Shown: in pieces, positions 55,339-63,639 of the stretch
Numbering within the stretch: the stretch's first letter is position 1
How the letters are laid out: the number at the start of each line of letters is the position of its first letter
Assembly (NCBI RefSeq): GCF_005938215.1
Contig: NZ_VCPD01000002.1
Span: 1-64,000, forward strand
Length of the DNA: 64,000 nucleotides
Reading direction: 5' to 3'
DNA from: Ruegeria sediminis
GTDB lineage: Bacteria > Pseudomonadota > Alphaproteobacteria > Rhodobacterales > Rhodobacteraceae
Translations under genes and position numbers: made by a program
Notes under the pieces: generated by a model
Database searches by the model: none
The model's input: the letters and a program-made list of their open reading frames with translations, nothing else
What the model was told of the DNA's origin: nothing

Positions 55339-56352
55339 ATGCACCTTTCCCGCTTTCCCCGCCTGCACCTCGCCCACCTGCCCACGCCGCTGGAGCACAT
55401 GCCCCGTCTGTCGAAGGAGTTGGGAACAGATATCTGGATCAAGCGTGACGACTGCACCGGCATGAGCACGGGCGGCAACAAAACCCGCAAGCTCGAATTC
55501 CTGATGGCCGAGGCCGAAGCGCAGGGGGCCGACGTGGTGATGACCCAAGGCGCGACCCAGTCGAACCACGCCCGCCAGACCGCCGCCTTTGCGGCAAAGC
55601 TGGGAATGGATTGCCATATCCTGCTGGAGGACAGGACCGGCTACAACAACGCCAACTACAACACCAACGGCAACGTGCTTCTCGACCATTTGCACGGCGC
55701 GACGACCGAGAAGTTTCCCGGCGGCCACGACATGGTTGCGGAAATGGAGCGGGCGGCCGAAATGCTGCGGGCCGAAGGGCGCAAGGTCTACGTAATCCCC
55801 GGAGGCGGCTCCAATCCGACTGGTGCGCTTGGCTACGTGAATTGCGCGATGGAACTGCTGGGCCAGGTGAACGACCGGGGGCTGAAGGTTGACCGCATCG
55901 TTCATGCGACGGGCTCGTCGGGAACGCAGGCGGGGCTGGTGACGGGCCTTTGCGCCATGAACGCCAATATCCCGCTTCTTGGGATCGGCACCCGGGCGCC
56001 GCAGCCCAAGCAGGAGCAGATGGTTTATGATCTGGCGGTAAAAACCGCAGAGAAACTTGGATGCCCTGGCGTGGTCCGGCGCGAGGACGTGGCCGCCAAT
56101 ACCGATTACGTGGGCGAAGGCTATGGCCTGCCCACCGAAGCGGGGATCGAGGCCATTCGCATTTTCGCCGAACTCGAGGGCATCCTGCTCGATCCGGTCT
56201 ATTCGGCCAAGGGGGCATCGGGGTTGATCGATCTCGCTCGCAAAGGCGAATTCAAGGACCAACGCGTCGTGTTTCTGCACACCGGCGGCGCAGTCGGGCT
56301 GTTCGGCTACGACTTTGCCTTCGATCACGCCGATCGCTGGGTGAACGTCTGA
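55339..56352 (+). CDS. cuyA: PLP-dependent L-cysteate sulfo-lyase-like enzyme (D-cysteine desulfhydrase family)
   Basis: The product is 337 aa. It is a fold-type II PLP enzyme of the ACC deaminase/D-cysteine desulfhydrase group: [20 protein letters not shown] contains K51, the PLP lysine position of the family. [20 protein letters not shown] and [20 protein letters not shown] are typical. The pattern [20 protein letters not shown] and the roseobacter-like context match CuyA, which cleaves L-cysteate to pyruvate, ammonia and sulfite. D-cysteine desulfhydrase is the main alternative. The neighbouring sulfonate importer and HpsN-like dehydrogenase favour cysteate. Confidence 0.8.
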   Translation: MHLSRFPRLHLAHLPTPLEHMPRLSKELGTDIWIKRDDCTGMSTGGNKTRKLEFLMAEAEAQGADVVMTQGATQSNHARQTAAFAAKLGMDCHILLEDRTGYNNANYNTNGNVLLDHLHGATTEKFPGGHDMVAEMERAAEMLRAEGRKVYVIPGGGSNPTGALGYVNCAMELLGQVNDRGLKVDRIVHATGSSGTQAGLVTGLCAMNANIPLLGIGTRAPQPKQEQMVYDLAVKTAEKLGCPGVVRREDVAANTDYVGEGYGLPTEAGIEAIRIFAELEGILLDPVYSAKGASGLIDLARKGEFKDQRVVFLHTGGAVGLFGYDFAFDHADRWVNV

Positions 56353-56355
56353 GTC

Positions 56356-57135
56356 ATGGCGTCCGAACCTGCCCATCACGGACCTTCGAAACAGGCGGCG
56401 GCTGCGGAATTGGCTGTGCGGCCACTGCGGCGCATCGGCATTCTGGGCGGGATGGGGCCCGAAGCCACGATCCTGTTGCAGCGCAAGCTGATCGTGGCGG
56501 TCGATGCCGCCGACGATGCCGATCACATCCCGCTGATCATCGACATGAACACTCAGGTGCCTTCGCGGATCGCGCATCTGATCACCGGCGACGGTGCGGA
56601 TCCCGGCCCGACGCTTGCCGACATGGCGCGGAGGCTGGAAAACGCGGGTGCCGAGGCGCTCGCGATGCCTTGCAACACGGCTCATCACTACGCGGCGGCC
56701 ATCGCGGATGCGGTGTCCATCCCGTTTCTCGACATGGTCGAACTGTCCGCAGATCTGGCAGCGCGTACCTTGGGCGCTGGAGGATCCGTGGGAATGCTGG
56801 CTTCGCCCGCAGTCCGAAAGGTCGGACTGTTCGAGAAGGCGCTTGAACGGCGGGGGCTAAGCACGTTGTGGCCCGCGAACGATCACGCCCTGCTGGAGGC
56901 CATTCGCACGATCAAGGCCAAGGGCACCCACCCGGATGCGAAGGCGGCACTTCGCCACGCGTCGGACGAACTGGCATCAGGAGGGGCATCGTTCCAACTG
57001 ATCGCCTGTTCCGAGTTCTCGCTTATCGCTGACTGTGTTTGCCCCAACGCCCGAGCGACGGACACTCTGGACGTACTCGTTGCCGCGATCAGGGATTTTT
57101 CCTTCTCCGCCAACTGCAAGGAAACTGAAGAATGA
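56356..57135 (+). CDS. Aspartate/glutamate racemase family protein, possible cysteate racemase
   Basis: The product is 259 aa. RIGILGGMGPEATILLQRK is the family N-terminus. The two catalytic cysteines are C106 in ALAMPCNTAHHYAA and C218 in FQLIACSEFSLIA, so a cofactor-independent two-base racemase is expected. The ATG lies 3 bp after the cuyA stop and its end overlaps the next gene. Some aspartate racemases accept cysteate, so D-cysteate/L-cysteate interconversion is a reasonable role here; this is inference from context. The N-terminal 25 residues are poorly conserved in type and an internal start is possible. Confidence 0.8.
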   Translation: MASEPAHHGPSKQAAAAELAVRPLRRIGILGGMGPEATILLQRKLIVAVDAADDADHIPLIIDMNTQVPSRIAHLITGDGADPGPTLADMARRLENAGAEALAMPCNTAHHYAAAIADAVSIPFLDMVELSADLAARTLGAGGSVGMLASPAVRKVGLFEKALERRGLSTLWPANDHALLEAIRTIKAKGTHPDAKAALRHASDELASGGASFQLIACSEFSLIADCVCPNARATDTLDVLVAAIRDFSFSANCKETEE

Positions 57136-58430
57136 CCGTGACCTATCTCAAAAGGGCGGAGCCGAGGCCCGAAGCCGAAAGCGCCGATCTGCGCGACGCG
57201 GTTGCCATCATGCTGGCGAAGATCGAGCAGGAGGGCGCGGAGGCGGCACGGCGCTATTGTCAGCAGTTCGACAAATGGGACGGAGAAATCGTATTGCCCG
57301 ACGCCGCGCGGGCCCAGGCCGTGGCGCGGGTTCCGCAAGACCTCAAGGATACGATACGGTTCGCGCACGACAATATCCGCCGCTTTGCCGAGGCGCAGAA
57401 GGCCACGTTGACGGATTGCGCAGTGGAATTGCTGCCCGGCCATTGGGCCGGGCAAAGGCAGATACCTGTATCCGCCGCCGGCTGCTACGTCCCGGGTGGG
57501 CGCTACAGCCACGTCGCAAGCGCGCTGATGACAATCACTACGGCCAAGGTCGCGGGCGTCGGTCACATTACCGCAGCGTCCCCTCCACGACCCGGCTCGG
57601 GAATGCCGGATGCCATTGTCTATGCGATGGACCTGAGCGGCGCAGACACGATCCTGAACCTCGGCGGAGTGCAAGCGATCGCCAGCATGGCATTCGGACT
57701 GTTTGAAACCGTTCCCGCCGACATTCTGGTCGGTCCGGGCAACAGTTTCGTGGCCGAGGCCAAACGACAACTCTTCGGCCGCGTCGGCATCGACATGTTC
57801 GCGGGGCCGACGGATTCACTGGTCATCGCGGACGGCACGGCCGATCCCGAGATTGTCGCCTGGGACCTGGTGGGGCAGGCTGAACACGGACAGGACAGCC
57901 CGGTGTGGCTTGTGACCTCCGACAGGGCGCTGGCCGAAACGGTGATGACGCGCGCGCCGCAACTGATCGAGACCTTGCCCCAGGCAAATGCAATGGCCGC
58001 GAAAGTCTCGTGGGCGGAAAGGGCCGAGGTCATTCTTTGTGATACGCGCGAGGAAATGGCTCAGGTCTCAGACCGGTATGCGCCCGAGCATTTGCACGTT
58101 CAGGCCGCCGATCTGGATTGGTGGCTGGAACGACTTTCGGTCTATGGCTCGCTATTTCTGGGCGAGGAAACGACGGTCCCGTTCGGCGACAAAACGTCGG
58201 GGCCGAACCACGTTCTGCCGACCAGCGGCGCGGCGAGGTACACGGGTGGACTGTCGGTCCAGAAATTCACCAAGACAGTCACCTGGCAGCGCACGGACAA
58301 GACGGCCATGCGCGAACTGGCCAAGGCGACGTCGAAAATCAGCCGGCTTGAGGGCATGTCCGGCCACGCCCGCTCGGCGGAAGTCAGGCTGGAAAAGCAC
58401 TTCGGTCATTGCGATAGCACCGCCGACTGA
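57132..58430 (+). CDS. hpsN: Histidinol-dehydrogenase homologue, sulfopropanediol dehydrogenase (HpsN)-like
   Basis: The product is 432 aa, overlapping the racemase gene by 4 bp. Zinc and catalytic residues of the HisD family are present: LVGQAEHGQDSPVWL, YAPEHLHVQAADLDWW, FGDKTSGPNHVLPTSGAARY and GMSGHARSAE. The segment YGSLFLGEETTVPFGDKTSG plus GGLSVQKFTKTVTWQR is the pattern of HpsN rather than biosynthetic HisD. HpsN makes a four-electron NAD-dependent oxidation of dihydroxypropanesulfonate to sulfolactate. Next to cuyA and a racemase, an amino-alcohol sulfonate such as cysteinolate is an attractive substrate (inference). No his genes are nearby. Confidence 0.82.
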   Translation: MTVTYLKRAEPRPEAESADLRDAVAIMLAKIEQEGAEAARRYCQQFDKWDGEIVLPDAARAQAVARVPQDLKDTIRFAHDNIRRFAEAQKATLTDCAVELLPGHWAGQRQIPVSAAGCYVPGGRYSHVASALMTITTAKVAGVGHITAASPPRPGSGMPDAIVYAMDLSGADTILNLGGVQAIASMAFGLFETVPADILVGPGNSFVAEAKRQLFGRVGIDMFAGPTDSLVIADGTADPEIVAWDLVGQAEHGQDSPVWLVTSDRALAETVMTRAPQLIETLPQANAMAAKVSWAERAEVILCDTREEMAQVSDRYAPEHLHVQAADLDWWLERLSVYGSLFLGEETTVPFGDKTSGPNHVLPTSGAARYTGGLSVQKFTKTVTWQRTDKTAMRELAKATSKISRLEGMSGHARSAEVRLEKHFGHCDSTAD

Positions 58431-58494
58431 GCGGGCAAAGCTTCCGATCGGCGTCATCGGGGCGGGATCGACGGCTGCCCATCCGACAACCCCC

Positions 58495-58944
58495 TCACAA
58501 AACATCCAACGAAGTCTTCACGCGATCCATCACCACAGCCGTTTTGAAACGGCTGATGTTGGATTCGTCGAAGAAATGCGCCTGGGTGAATTCCTCGTAT
58601 TCCTTGATGTCCCGCACCGTGAGGATCAGAACGAAATCCGATTCACCGGTTGTGTAGTAGCACTGCTGCACACAAGGGGCGTTGCGCATTTTGCGCTTGA
58701 AAGCATCCAGATGCGCGCGGCTTTCGCGCTCGAGTATGACCTCGACGATGATCGTCAGTTCGCGGCCAAGCTTGCCGGGTGAAAGGACAGCAATCTCGCG
58801 TTCGATGACTCCTGAATCACGCAGCTTTTTCAAACGCTTTTGCACGGCGGGCGGGGACAGCCCCACATCCTGACTGATCGCGTCGGCAGTAAGGCGTGCA
58901 TCGCGCTGAACCAGTCGGAGAATTTCGAGATCCTTGTCGTCCAT
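58495..58944 (-). CDS. Lrp/AsnC family transcriptional regulator
   Basis: The product is 149 aa from ATG 58942-58944; an earlier ATG at 58987-58989 would add 15 residues. MDDKDLEILRLVQRDARLTA is the usual Lrp N-terminus, LSPPAVQKRLKKLRDSGVIE the recognition helix, and the C-terminal RAM domain includes CYYTTGESDFVLILTVRDI. It is divergent from the M20-dpaL operon and convergent with the hpsN-like gene. A perfect palindrome lies at its 5' end. It probably senses an amino acid and controls the 59-63 kb operon, as AsnC does in ectoine gene clusters. Confidence 0.9.
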   Translation of the reverse strand: MDDKDLEILRLVQRDARLTADAISQDVGLSPPAVQKRLKKLRDSGVIEREIAVLSPGKLGRELTIIVEVILERESRAHLDAFKRKMRNAPCVQQCYYTTGESDFVLILTVRDIKEYEEFTQAHFFDESNISRFKTAVVMDRVKTSLDVL

Positions 58945-58945
58945 A

Positions 58946-58960
58946 TTACGAAAATCGTAA
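58946..58960. promoter_or_regulatory. 15-bp palindrome at the Lrp gene start, candidate autoregulatory site
   Basis: TTACGA and TCGTAA flank AAA in a perfect 6-3-6 inverted repeat, the size usual for Lrp/AsnC half-site pairs. It begins 2 bp upstream of the preferred ATG at 58944. If the longer start (58989) is used, it lies inside the coding region. It is 108 bp from the divergent M20 gene. Confidence 0.5.
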
Positions 58961-59067
58961 AAATGGACCTGTTCGGCAATGGATTTCATACCGGGTCTGG
59001 TGAAAATTTATGCAAGAACCTTGGCGGCCCGGCGTAGAGTGACCCTCGACCTGTCGAGAGAGGCGAG

Positions 59068-60213
59068 ATGGACGGATTGCGTGATCGGCTGACCGAGATG
59101 CGGAGGGATTTCCACCGCCATCCCGAACTCGGCTTTCAGGAAGGCTGGACCAAGGCACAAGTCGCCCGGCACCTGCGCGCTTTAGGTGTCGAAGTGCACG
59201 AAGGTGTTGGGGTCGTGGGGATCCTGCGGGCAGGTCAAGGCAATCGCGCTATAGGTCTTCGTGCCGACATGGACGCCTTGCCGATCCTCGAGACTTCGAC
59301 CCATGGCTATGCCTCCGAAAACCCGGGCGTCATGCATGCCTGCGGCCATGACGGGCACATGACGATGTTGCTGGGCGCGGCCGAGCGGCTGGCCGCAGAA
59401 GGGGGATACGACGGCACTGTCGTTTTTCTGTTTCAACCCAACGAAGAACACGGCCTGGGCGCGCAGGCGATGATCGGCGAGGGCGTGTTGGACCGGTTTC
59501 CGGTGGACGAGATCTATGCCATTCACAACCTGCCCGACGCCCCGTTGGGTCAGGTCTCAAGCCGCACGGGCGTGATCTGCAGCAGCGAAACTCTTTTCGA
59601 AATCACGATCCGCGGGCAGGGCGGTCATGCCGCGATGCCGCAAGCCGGTGTCGATGCAATCACCGTAGGCGCGGAACTGGTGCTGGCTCTGCAGACCATC
59701 GTTGCGCGGAAACTGGCGCCGGCGGCAGGGGCGGTGGTGTCGGTGACCGAGTTTCTGACGGACGGCCAGCGCAACGTCCTGCCGGGACGCGCCGTTCTCA
59801 AGGGAGACATTCGGACCATGCGCCCCGAGGACCGAACCGCAATCGAGAGGCTCGTTCGCCAGATTGCTGCGGGGGTCGCTGCGGCCCATGGGATCCAGGT
59901 CGAGACGGCATTCAACACCGAATTCGTCGAGACCAACAACGCCGAAACGCCTACCGAAGCGGTCTATCGCGCCGCCGAGGCTGTGGGTTGCGACGTTGTC
60001 CGCAACCGCCCTCCGATGAGCTTTTCCGAAGATTTCGCCCATTTCGCGGCCGCCGTCCCGGGCTGTTTCCTGCTGCTCGGAAACGGCGAAGACGGCCCCA
60101 ATGGCCAGCCGCTTCATGCGGCAGACTATGATTTCAACGACGCTTTGCTGCCGATCGGCGCAGAGTTCTGGGTGCAACTGGTCCGAGACCGGTTGCCGCC
60201 ACGAAAGGACTGA
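59068..60213 (+). CDS. M20 family amidohydrolase (N-acyl amino acid deacylase type)
   Basis: The product is 381 aa. The metal site is visible in MHACGHDGHMTMLLGAAERL, with the catalytic/metal glutamates in LFQPNEEHGLGAQAM and the dimerisation-domain motif GQGGHAAMPQ. RRDFHRHPELGFQE is the family N-terminus. GAGAGGCGAG precedes the ATG. It heads a four-gene operon with diaminopropionate ammonia-lyase, an M24 hydrolase and a maleate-isomerase-like protein. Deacylation of an N-acyl diamino acid is the likely role, similar to the deacetylase step in ectoine degradation (inference). Confidence 0.88.
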   Translation: MDGLRDRLTEMRRDFHRHPELGFQEGWTKAQVARHLRALGVEVHEGVGVVGILRAGQGNRAIGLRADMDALPILETSTHGYASENPGVMHACGHDGHMTMLLGAAERLAAEGGYDGTVVFLFQPNEEHGLGAQAMIGEGVLDRFPVDEIYAIHNLPDAPLGQVSSRTGVICSSETLFEITIRGQGGHAAMPQAGVDAITVGAELVLALQTIVARKLAPAAGAVVSVTEFLTDGQRNVLPGRAVLKGDIRTMRPEDRTAIERLVRQIAAGVAAAHGIQVETAFNTEFVETNNAETPTEAVYRAAEAVGCDVVRNRPPMSFSEDFAHFAAAVPGCFLLLGNGEDGPNGQPLHAADYDFNDALLPIGAEFWVQLVRDRLPPRKD

Positions 60214-60218
60214 CACCG

Positions 60219-61415
60219 ATGACTCTGGACGTTTTTTCTGCTGCACGACTGCAACACGCCGCAGGAAACCGAAAAACAGGCGATGCCGCGTTCCGGGTTC
60301 TTCCGGAACAGGGATTTGCCGAAGCTTGCAAAGAGATCACCGCCTGGGAAGGCTATGCCCCGACTCCTCTGGTTTCGCTGGATGGGCTGGCTGCACGGAT
60401 CGGTGTTGCACGGATCGACTACAAACACGAAGGGCCGCGTTTCGGGCTCGGAAGTTTCAAGGCGCTGGGTGGCTCATATGCGGCGATGCGGGTGTTGCAA
60501 CGCGAACTGACCAAACGGCTTGGCCATGCGGTCTCACTCGCGGACATCCGCAACGGCACCCATCGGGACATTTGCCGGCAGATTACCCTGGTCTCGGCCA
60601 CTGATGGCAACCATGGCCGCTCGCTGGCCTGGGGGTGCCAGAGGTTCGGAGCGCCATGCCGCATCTACATTCATGCCGAGGTCAGCGAAGGCCGCGCCAA
60701 GGCCATGCGCGACATGGGCGCAGAGGTGATCCGGATCGACGGCGACTACGACGACTCGGTCCGGCTGGCCAAAGACGAAGCCGAGACCAATGGCTGGTTC
60801 GTCGTCTCGGATACATCATGGCCGGGATATACCGAACCGCCGAGGGACGTTATGGCGGGCTATGGCGTCATGACCCGTGAGATCTGTGAAACGCTGGATC
60901 AAGCGCCGACGCATGTCTTTCTGCAGGGAGGGGTCGGGGGGCTCGCCGCCTCGGTCGCTGCCGGCCTGCGTCAGGTCTACGGCTCGCAAGCGCCGCGGGT
61001 GGTCATTTCCGAGCCCGAGCTTGCGGCCTGTCTGTTCGAAAGCGCCCGCGCTGGCAGGGCGACGACTGTACACATTGAAGAAGAAACCATCATGGCCGGC
61101 CTGTCCTGTGGCGAGCCCTCGGAAATGGCCTGGGACATACTGAGCGAAGAGGCGTCAGATTTCCTCACCATCCCCGATGCCATTGTCGCGCCTGCAGTTC
61201 GGCTGCTCGCCAAGGCCGAAACCGGCGATGCCGTGGTTGAGGCCGGCGAAAGCGCCGTGGCGGGGCTGGCCGCCCTGATCGCCGCCCGGCAAGACGCAGA
61301 CTTGTCCAAGAAATTGGGGCTGGACGCTCGATCGCGGATCCTGCTGATCGGCTCCGAAGGTGTGACCGACCCGGCCATCTACGCCGAGATCATGAAGGGC
61401 GCCGATCATGTCTGA
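60219..61415 (+). CDS. dpaL: Diaminopropionate ammonia-lyase
   Basis: The product is 398 aa, the length of YgeX/DpaL. The PLP lysine is K81 in PRFGLGSFKALGGSYA. TLVSATDGNHGRSLAWGCQR, VSDTSWPGYTEPPRDVMAGY and TIMAGLSCGEPSEMAWDIL all match the DpaL family. Asp in IDGDYDDSVRL is at the position used for the D-isomer in the E. coli enzyme. It converts 2,3-diaminopropionate to pyruvate and two ammonia. It starts 5 bp after the M20 gene and overlaps the M24 gene. Confidence 0.9.
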   Translation: MTLDVFSAARLQHAAGNRKTGDAAFRVLPEQGFAEACKEITAWEGYAPTPLVSLDGLAARIGVARIDYKHEGPRFGLGSFKALGGSYAAMRVLQRELTKRLGHAVSLADIRNGTHRDICRQITLVSATDGNHGRSLAWGCQRFGAPCRIYIHAEVSEGRAKAMRDMGAEVIRIDGDYDDSVRLAKDEAETNGWFVVSDTSWPGYTEPPRDVMAGYGVMTREICETLDQAPTHVFLQGGVGGLAASVAAGLRQVYGSQAPRVVISEPELAACLFESARAGRATTVHIEEETIMAGLSCGEPSEMAWDILSEEASDFLTIPDAIVAPAVRLLAKAETGDAVVEAGESAVAGLAALIAARQDADLSKKLGLDARSRILLIGSEGVTDPAIYAEIMKGADHV

Positions 61416-62574
61416 GGCACCCGAGCGCGGTTTTCCCGAGGCCGAATTCGCCTCGCGCACGGAAAGGGCGCAGAAACGCATGGCCGATCAGGGTTTGGCC
61501 GGGCTGTTGCTGCTGACCGAGCCCGAAGTACGCTATTTCAGCGGCTTTCACACGCTGTTCTGGCAAAGCCCCACGCGTCCGTGGTTTCTGTTCGTTCCGG
61601 CCGAGGGAAAACCCATCGCGGTCATCCCCGAGATCGGAGCCGCCCTGATGCGGAAGACCTGGATCGAAGACATTCGGACCTGGAGCGCCCCTGCGCCCGA
61701 AGACGACGGTCTTAGCCTTTTGACCGAGATTCTGGCGCCGATCGCCAGGGGCGGCGGCGCAATCGGCGTTTTAAAGGGCCACGAAACCTCGCTACGTATG
61801 CCCCTGGGCCACTACGAGCGTTTGTTGGCCGGTCTGCCCGGTTTGAAAGTCGCGGACGCCACCGGACTTGTGCGCGCCTTGCGGATGGTCAAGTCCGAAG
61901 CCGAGATCGCCAAGCTCGCCCATATCTGCGCTATCGGTTCGCGGACCTTTGCCGAGGTTCCGCAACTGGCCTACGAGGGACAACCTCTCGAAGATCTGTT
62001 CCGCGCCTTCCGCCGCGAAGCTCTTGCCAAGGGTGCGGATGACATCCCCTACCTGGTCGGGGGCGCCGATCAGGGCGGGTATCACGACGTCATTTCACCG
62101 CCCTCGCGCCGCCCCTTGACGGCGGGCGACATCGTCATGTTGGACACAGGCGCAACCTGGGATGGGTATTTCTGCGATTTCGATCGCAACTTCGCCGTGG
62201 GCCGCGCCGACGACCCGTCCCGCCGTGCCTACGACACTTTGTGGCGGGCCACCGAGGCAGGGATTGCCGCCGTACGTCCGGGAATGACCTGTCGCAATCA
62301 TTTCCAAGTCATGCGGCGCGTAATTGCTGAGATGGATGATCAAGGCGGCGATGTCGGCCGGCTGGGTCACGGGCTGGGAATGCAGCTGACCGAATGGCCG
62401 TCCATTGCGGATTTCGACGAGACCGTCATCGAGGAAAACATGGTTCTGACCTTGGAGCCTTCGCTTGGATACGGAAACGGCCGTATCATGGTGCACGAAG
62501 AAAACATCGTGGTGCGCGCCGACGGGGTCCATCTGTTGTCGAAACGCGCCGCCCGTGAATTGCCGGTGATCTGA
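61408..62574 (+). CDS. M24 family metallohydrolase (ectoine hydrolase/creatinase/Xaa-Pro type)
   Basis: The product is 388 aa. The pita-bread domain has all five metal ligands: Asp in VMLDTGATWDG and CDFDRNF, His in LGHGLGMQLTEWPS, Glu in VLTLEPSL and Glu in MVHEENI. The N-terminal creatinase-like domain spans about 1-150. Family members include proline dipeptidase, creatinase, DMSP lyase DddP and ectoine hydrolase DoeA/EutD. The operon partners favour an ectoine-hydrolase-like ring-opening or amide hydrolysis. The start overlaps dpaL by 8 bp. Confidence 0.85.
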   Translation: MSEAPERGFPEAEFASRTERAQKRMADQGLAGLLLLTEPEVRYFSGFHTLFWQSPTRPWFLFVPAEGKPIAVIPEIGAALMRKTWIEDIRTWSAPAPEDDGLSLLTEILAPIARGGGAIGVLKGHETSLRMPLGHYERLLAGLPGLKVADATGLVRALRMVKSEAEIAKLAHICAIGSRTFAEVPQLAYEGQPLEDLFRAFRREALAKGADDIPYLVGGADQGGYHDVISPPSRRPLTAGDIVMLDTGATWDGYFCDFDRNFAVGRADDPSRRAYDTLWRATEAGIAAVRPGMTCRNHFQVMRRVIAEMDDQGGDVGRLGHGLGMQLTEWPSIADFDETVIEENMVLTLEPSLGYGNGRIMVHEENIVVRADGVHLLSKRAARELPVI

Positions 62575-62584
62575 GGAGAAACCG

Positions 62585-63358
62585 ATGAAACTGGCTTTTG
62601 ACACAGATGCTGGGATCGGAACCCGCGCAACTCTTGGGGTGATCGTGCTGGAAACGGACGAGACCCTTGAGCCGGAATTCGCGCGGATGATGGATATCGA
62701 CGGAGTTGCGCTCTATCACAGCCGCATTCCAATGGTTCCCGAAATCCGCGCCGATACCCTTGCGCGGATGGAGGCGGACCTGCCTGCATCGGCCGGGCTG
62801 TTGCCGCATTCTCTTGATTTCGACGTAGTCGGCTATGGCTGTACCTCGGCCGCGACGGTGATCGGATCGCAAAACGTCGCCCAGGCGATCCGAACGGTTT
62901 TTCCCGGGACGCAGGTCACCGATCCGCTGGCCGCGATCATTGCCGCTGGCCGTAGCTTTGGTGCGGCCCAGCTCGGCTTCATCACGCCTTATCTGCCCAA
63001 TGTGTCGCTTAGGATGCGCCAACGGCTCGAGGCCGCGGGATTCGAGATCGCAGCATTCGGATCATTCGAGCAGGGCGACGACCGCGTGGTCGCCCGGATT
63101 ACGGAACCCGCGATCAGCGCAGCAGCCGAGCAAGTCGCCGCCCTTGCGGATTGCGACGCGATCGTCATTTCCTGCACCAACCTGAGATGCATGCGCATCA
63201 TTCCCGAAACAGAGGCCAGGATCGGCGTCCCCATAATCTCGAGCAACCAGGCCCTCGCCTGGCACATGCTGCGCCTCGCCGGCATCGACGAGCCTCTGCC
63301 GCAATTCGGGCGATTGTTCCTGCATCAATTGCAGTCGGGCCAAGCAACCGTAGCCTAG
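62585..63358 (+). CDS. Maleate isomerase / arylmalonate decarboxylase family protein (EutA-like)
   Basis: The product is 257 aa of the Asp/Glu racemase superfamily. Two cysteines sit in the catalytic positions: C86 in GYGCTSAATVIG and C197 in VISCTNLRC, favouring an isomerase or racemase over the single-cysteine decarboxylase. GAGGAGAAACC precedes the ATG. EutA proteins of this type occur in ectoine/hydroxyectoine operons next to an M24 hydrolase and a PLP lyase, as here. Racemisation of a diamino acid or its N-acyl form is a possible role. It is the last gene of the operon. Confidence 0.83.
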   Translation: MKLAFDTDAGIGTRATLGVIVLETDETLEPEFARMMDIDGVALYHSRIPMVPEIRADTLARMEADLPASAGLLPHSLDFDVVGYGCTSAATVIGSQNVAQAIRTVFPGTQVTDPLAAIIAAGRSFGAAQLGFITPYLPNVSLRMRQRLEAAGFEIAAFGSFEQGDDRVVARITEPAISAAAEQVAALADCDAIVISCTNLRCMRIIPETEARIGVPIISSNQALAWHMLRLAGIDEPLPQFGRLFLHQLQSGQATVA

Positions 63359-63639
63359 GCCGGTTGTCGCAATACGATCTTGGTCAAGTAGTTGAGAAGA
63401 TTGGCTCCGGCGGTAGTGGGCGGAGCCAATTCGCAAGGAATAGATTTCCAACAATAGGCAAACAATTCATCGGACGCCAATTCGTGCGAATGTCCATGTC
63501 CGGCCAGCGTTGAGCGTCGAGGGTCAAATGGTGTTCCCAATCCACGCGCGCCTCGCCATTTAGATATTCTAGGGGTCTCGGGGTAGATGAGACAGAGAGC
63601 CGTCGGAAAATCGTTCCGCGGTGATCCGACCAGCTTTTC
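63359..63639. other. Gene-free interval after the M20-dpaL-M24-eutA-like operon
   Basis: This 281-bp stretch contains a 9-bp inverted repeat (63401-63409 with 63421-63429) and no recognisable gene. Frames on either strand read as low-information translations. Confidence 0.5.
63401..63429. terminator. Inverted repeat, possible terminator
   Basis: TTGGCTCCG pairs perfectly with CGGAGCCAA around an 11-nt loop, 42 bp after the last gene of the operon. Only ATTCGC follows, so a classic T-run is missing. A relic transposon end is another possibility. Confidence 0.4.

Noticed and set aside
55087..56688. A 533-codon minus-strand frame
   Set aside because: Antisense to the ends of the demethylase-like gene, all of cuyA and part of the racemase gene; no recognisable domain.
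57132..58430. Biosynthetic histidinol dehydrogenase (hisD)
   Set aside because: The C-terminal pattern fits HpsN better and no histidine genes are nearby.
61408..62574. M24 protein as DMSP lyase DddP
   Set aside because: DddP is an M24 relative common in roseobacters, but this protein is shorter, retains the ordinary five hydrolase ligands and sits with a diamino-acid lyase, deacylase and EutA-like gene. DddP cannot be fully excluded without alignment.
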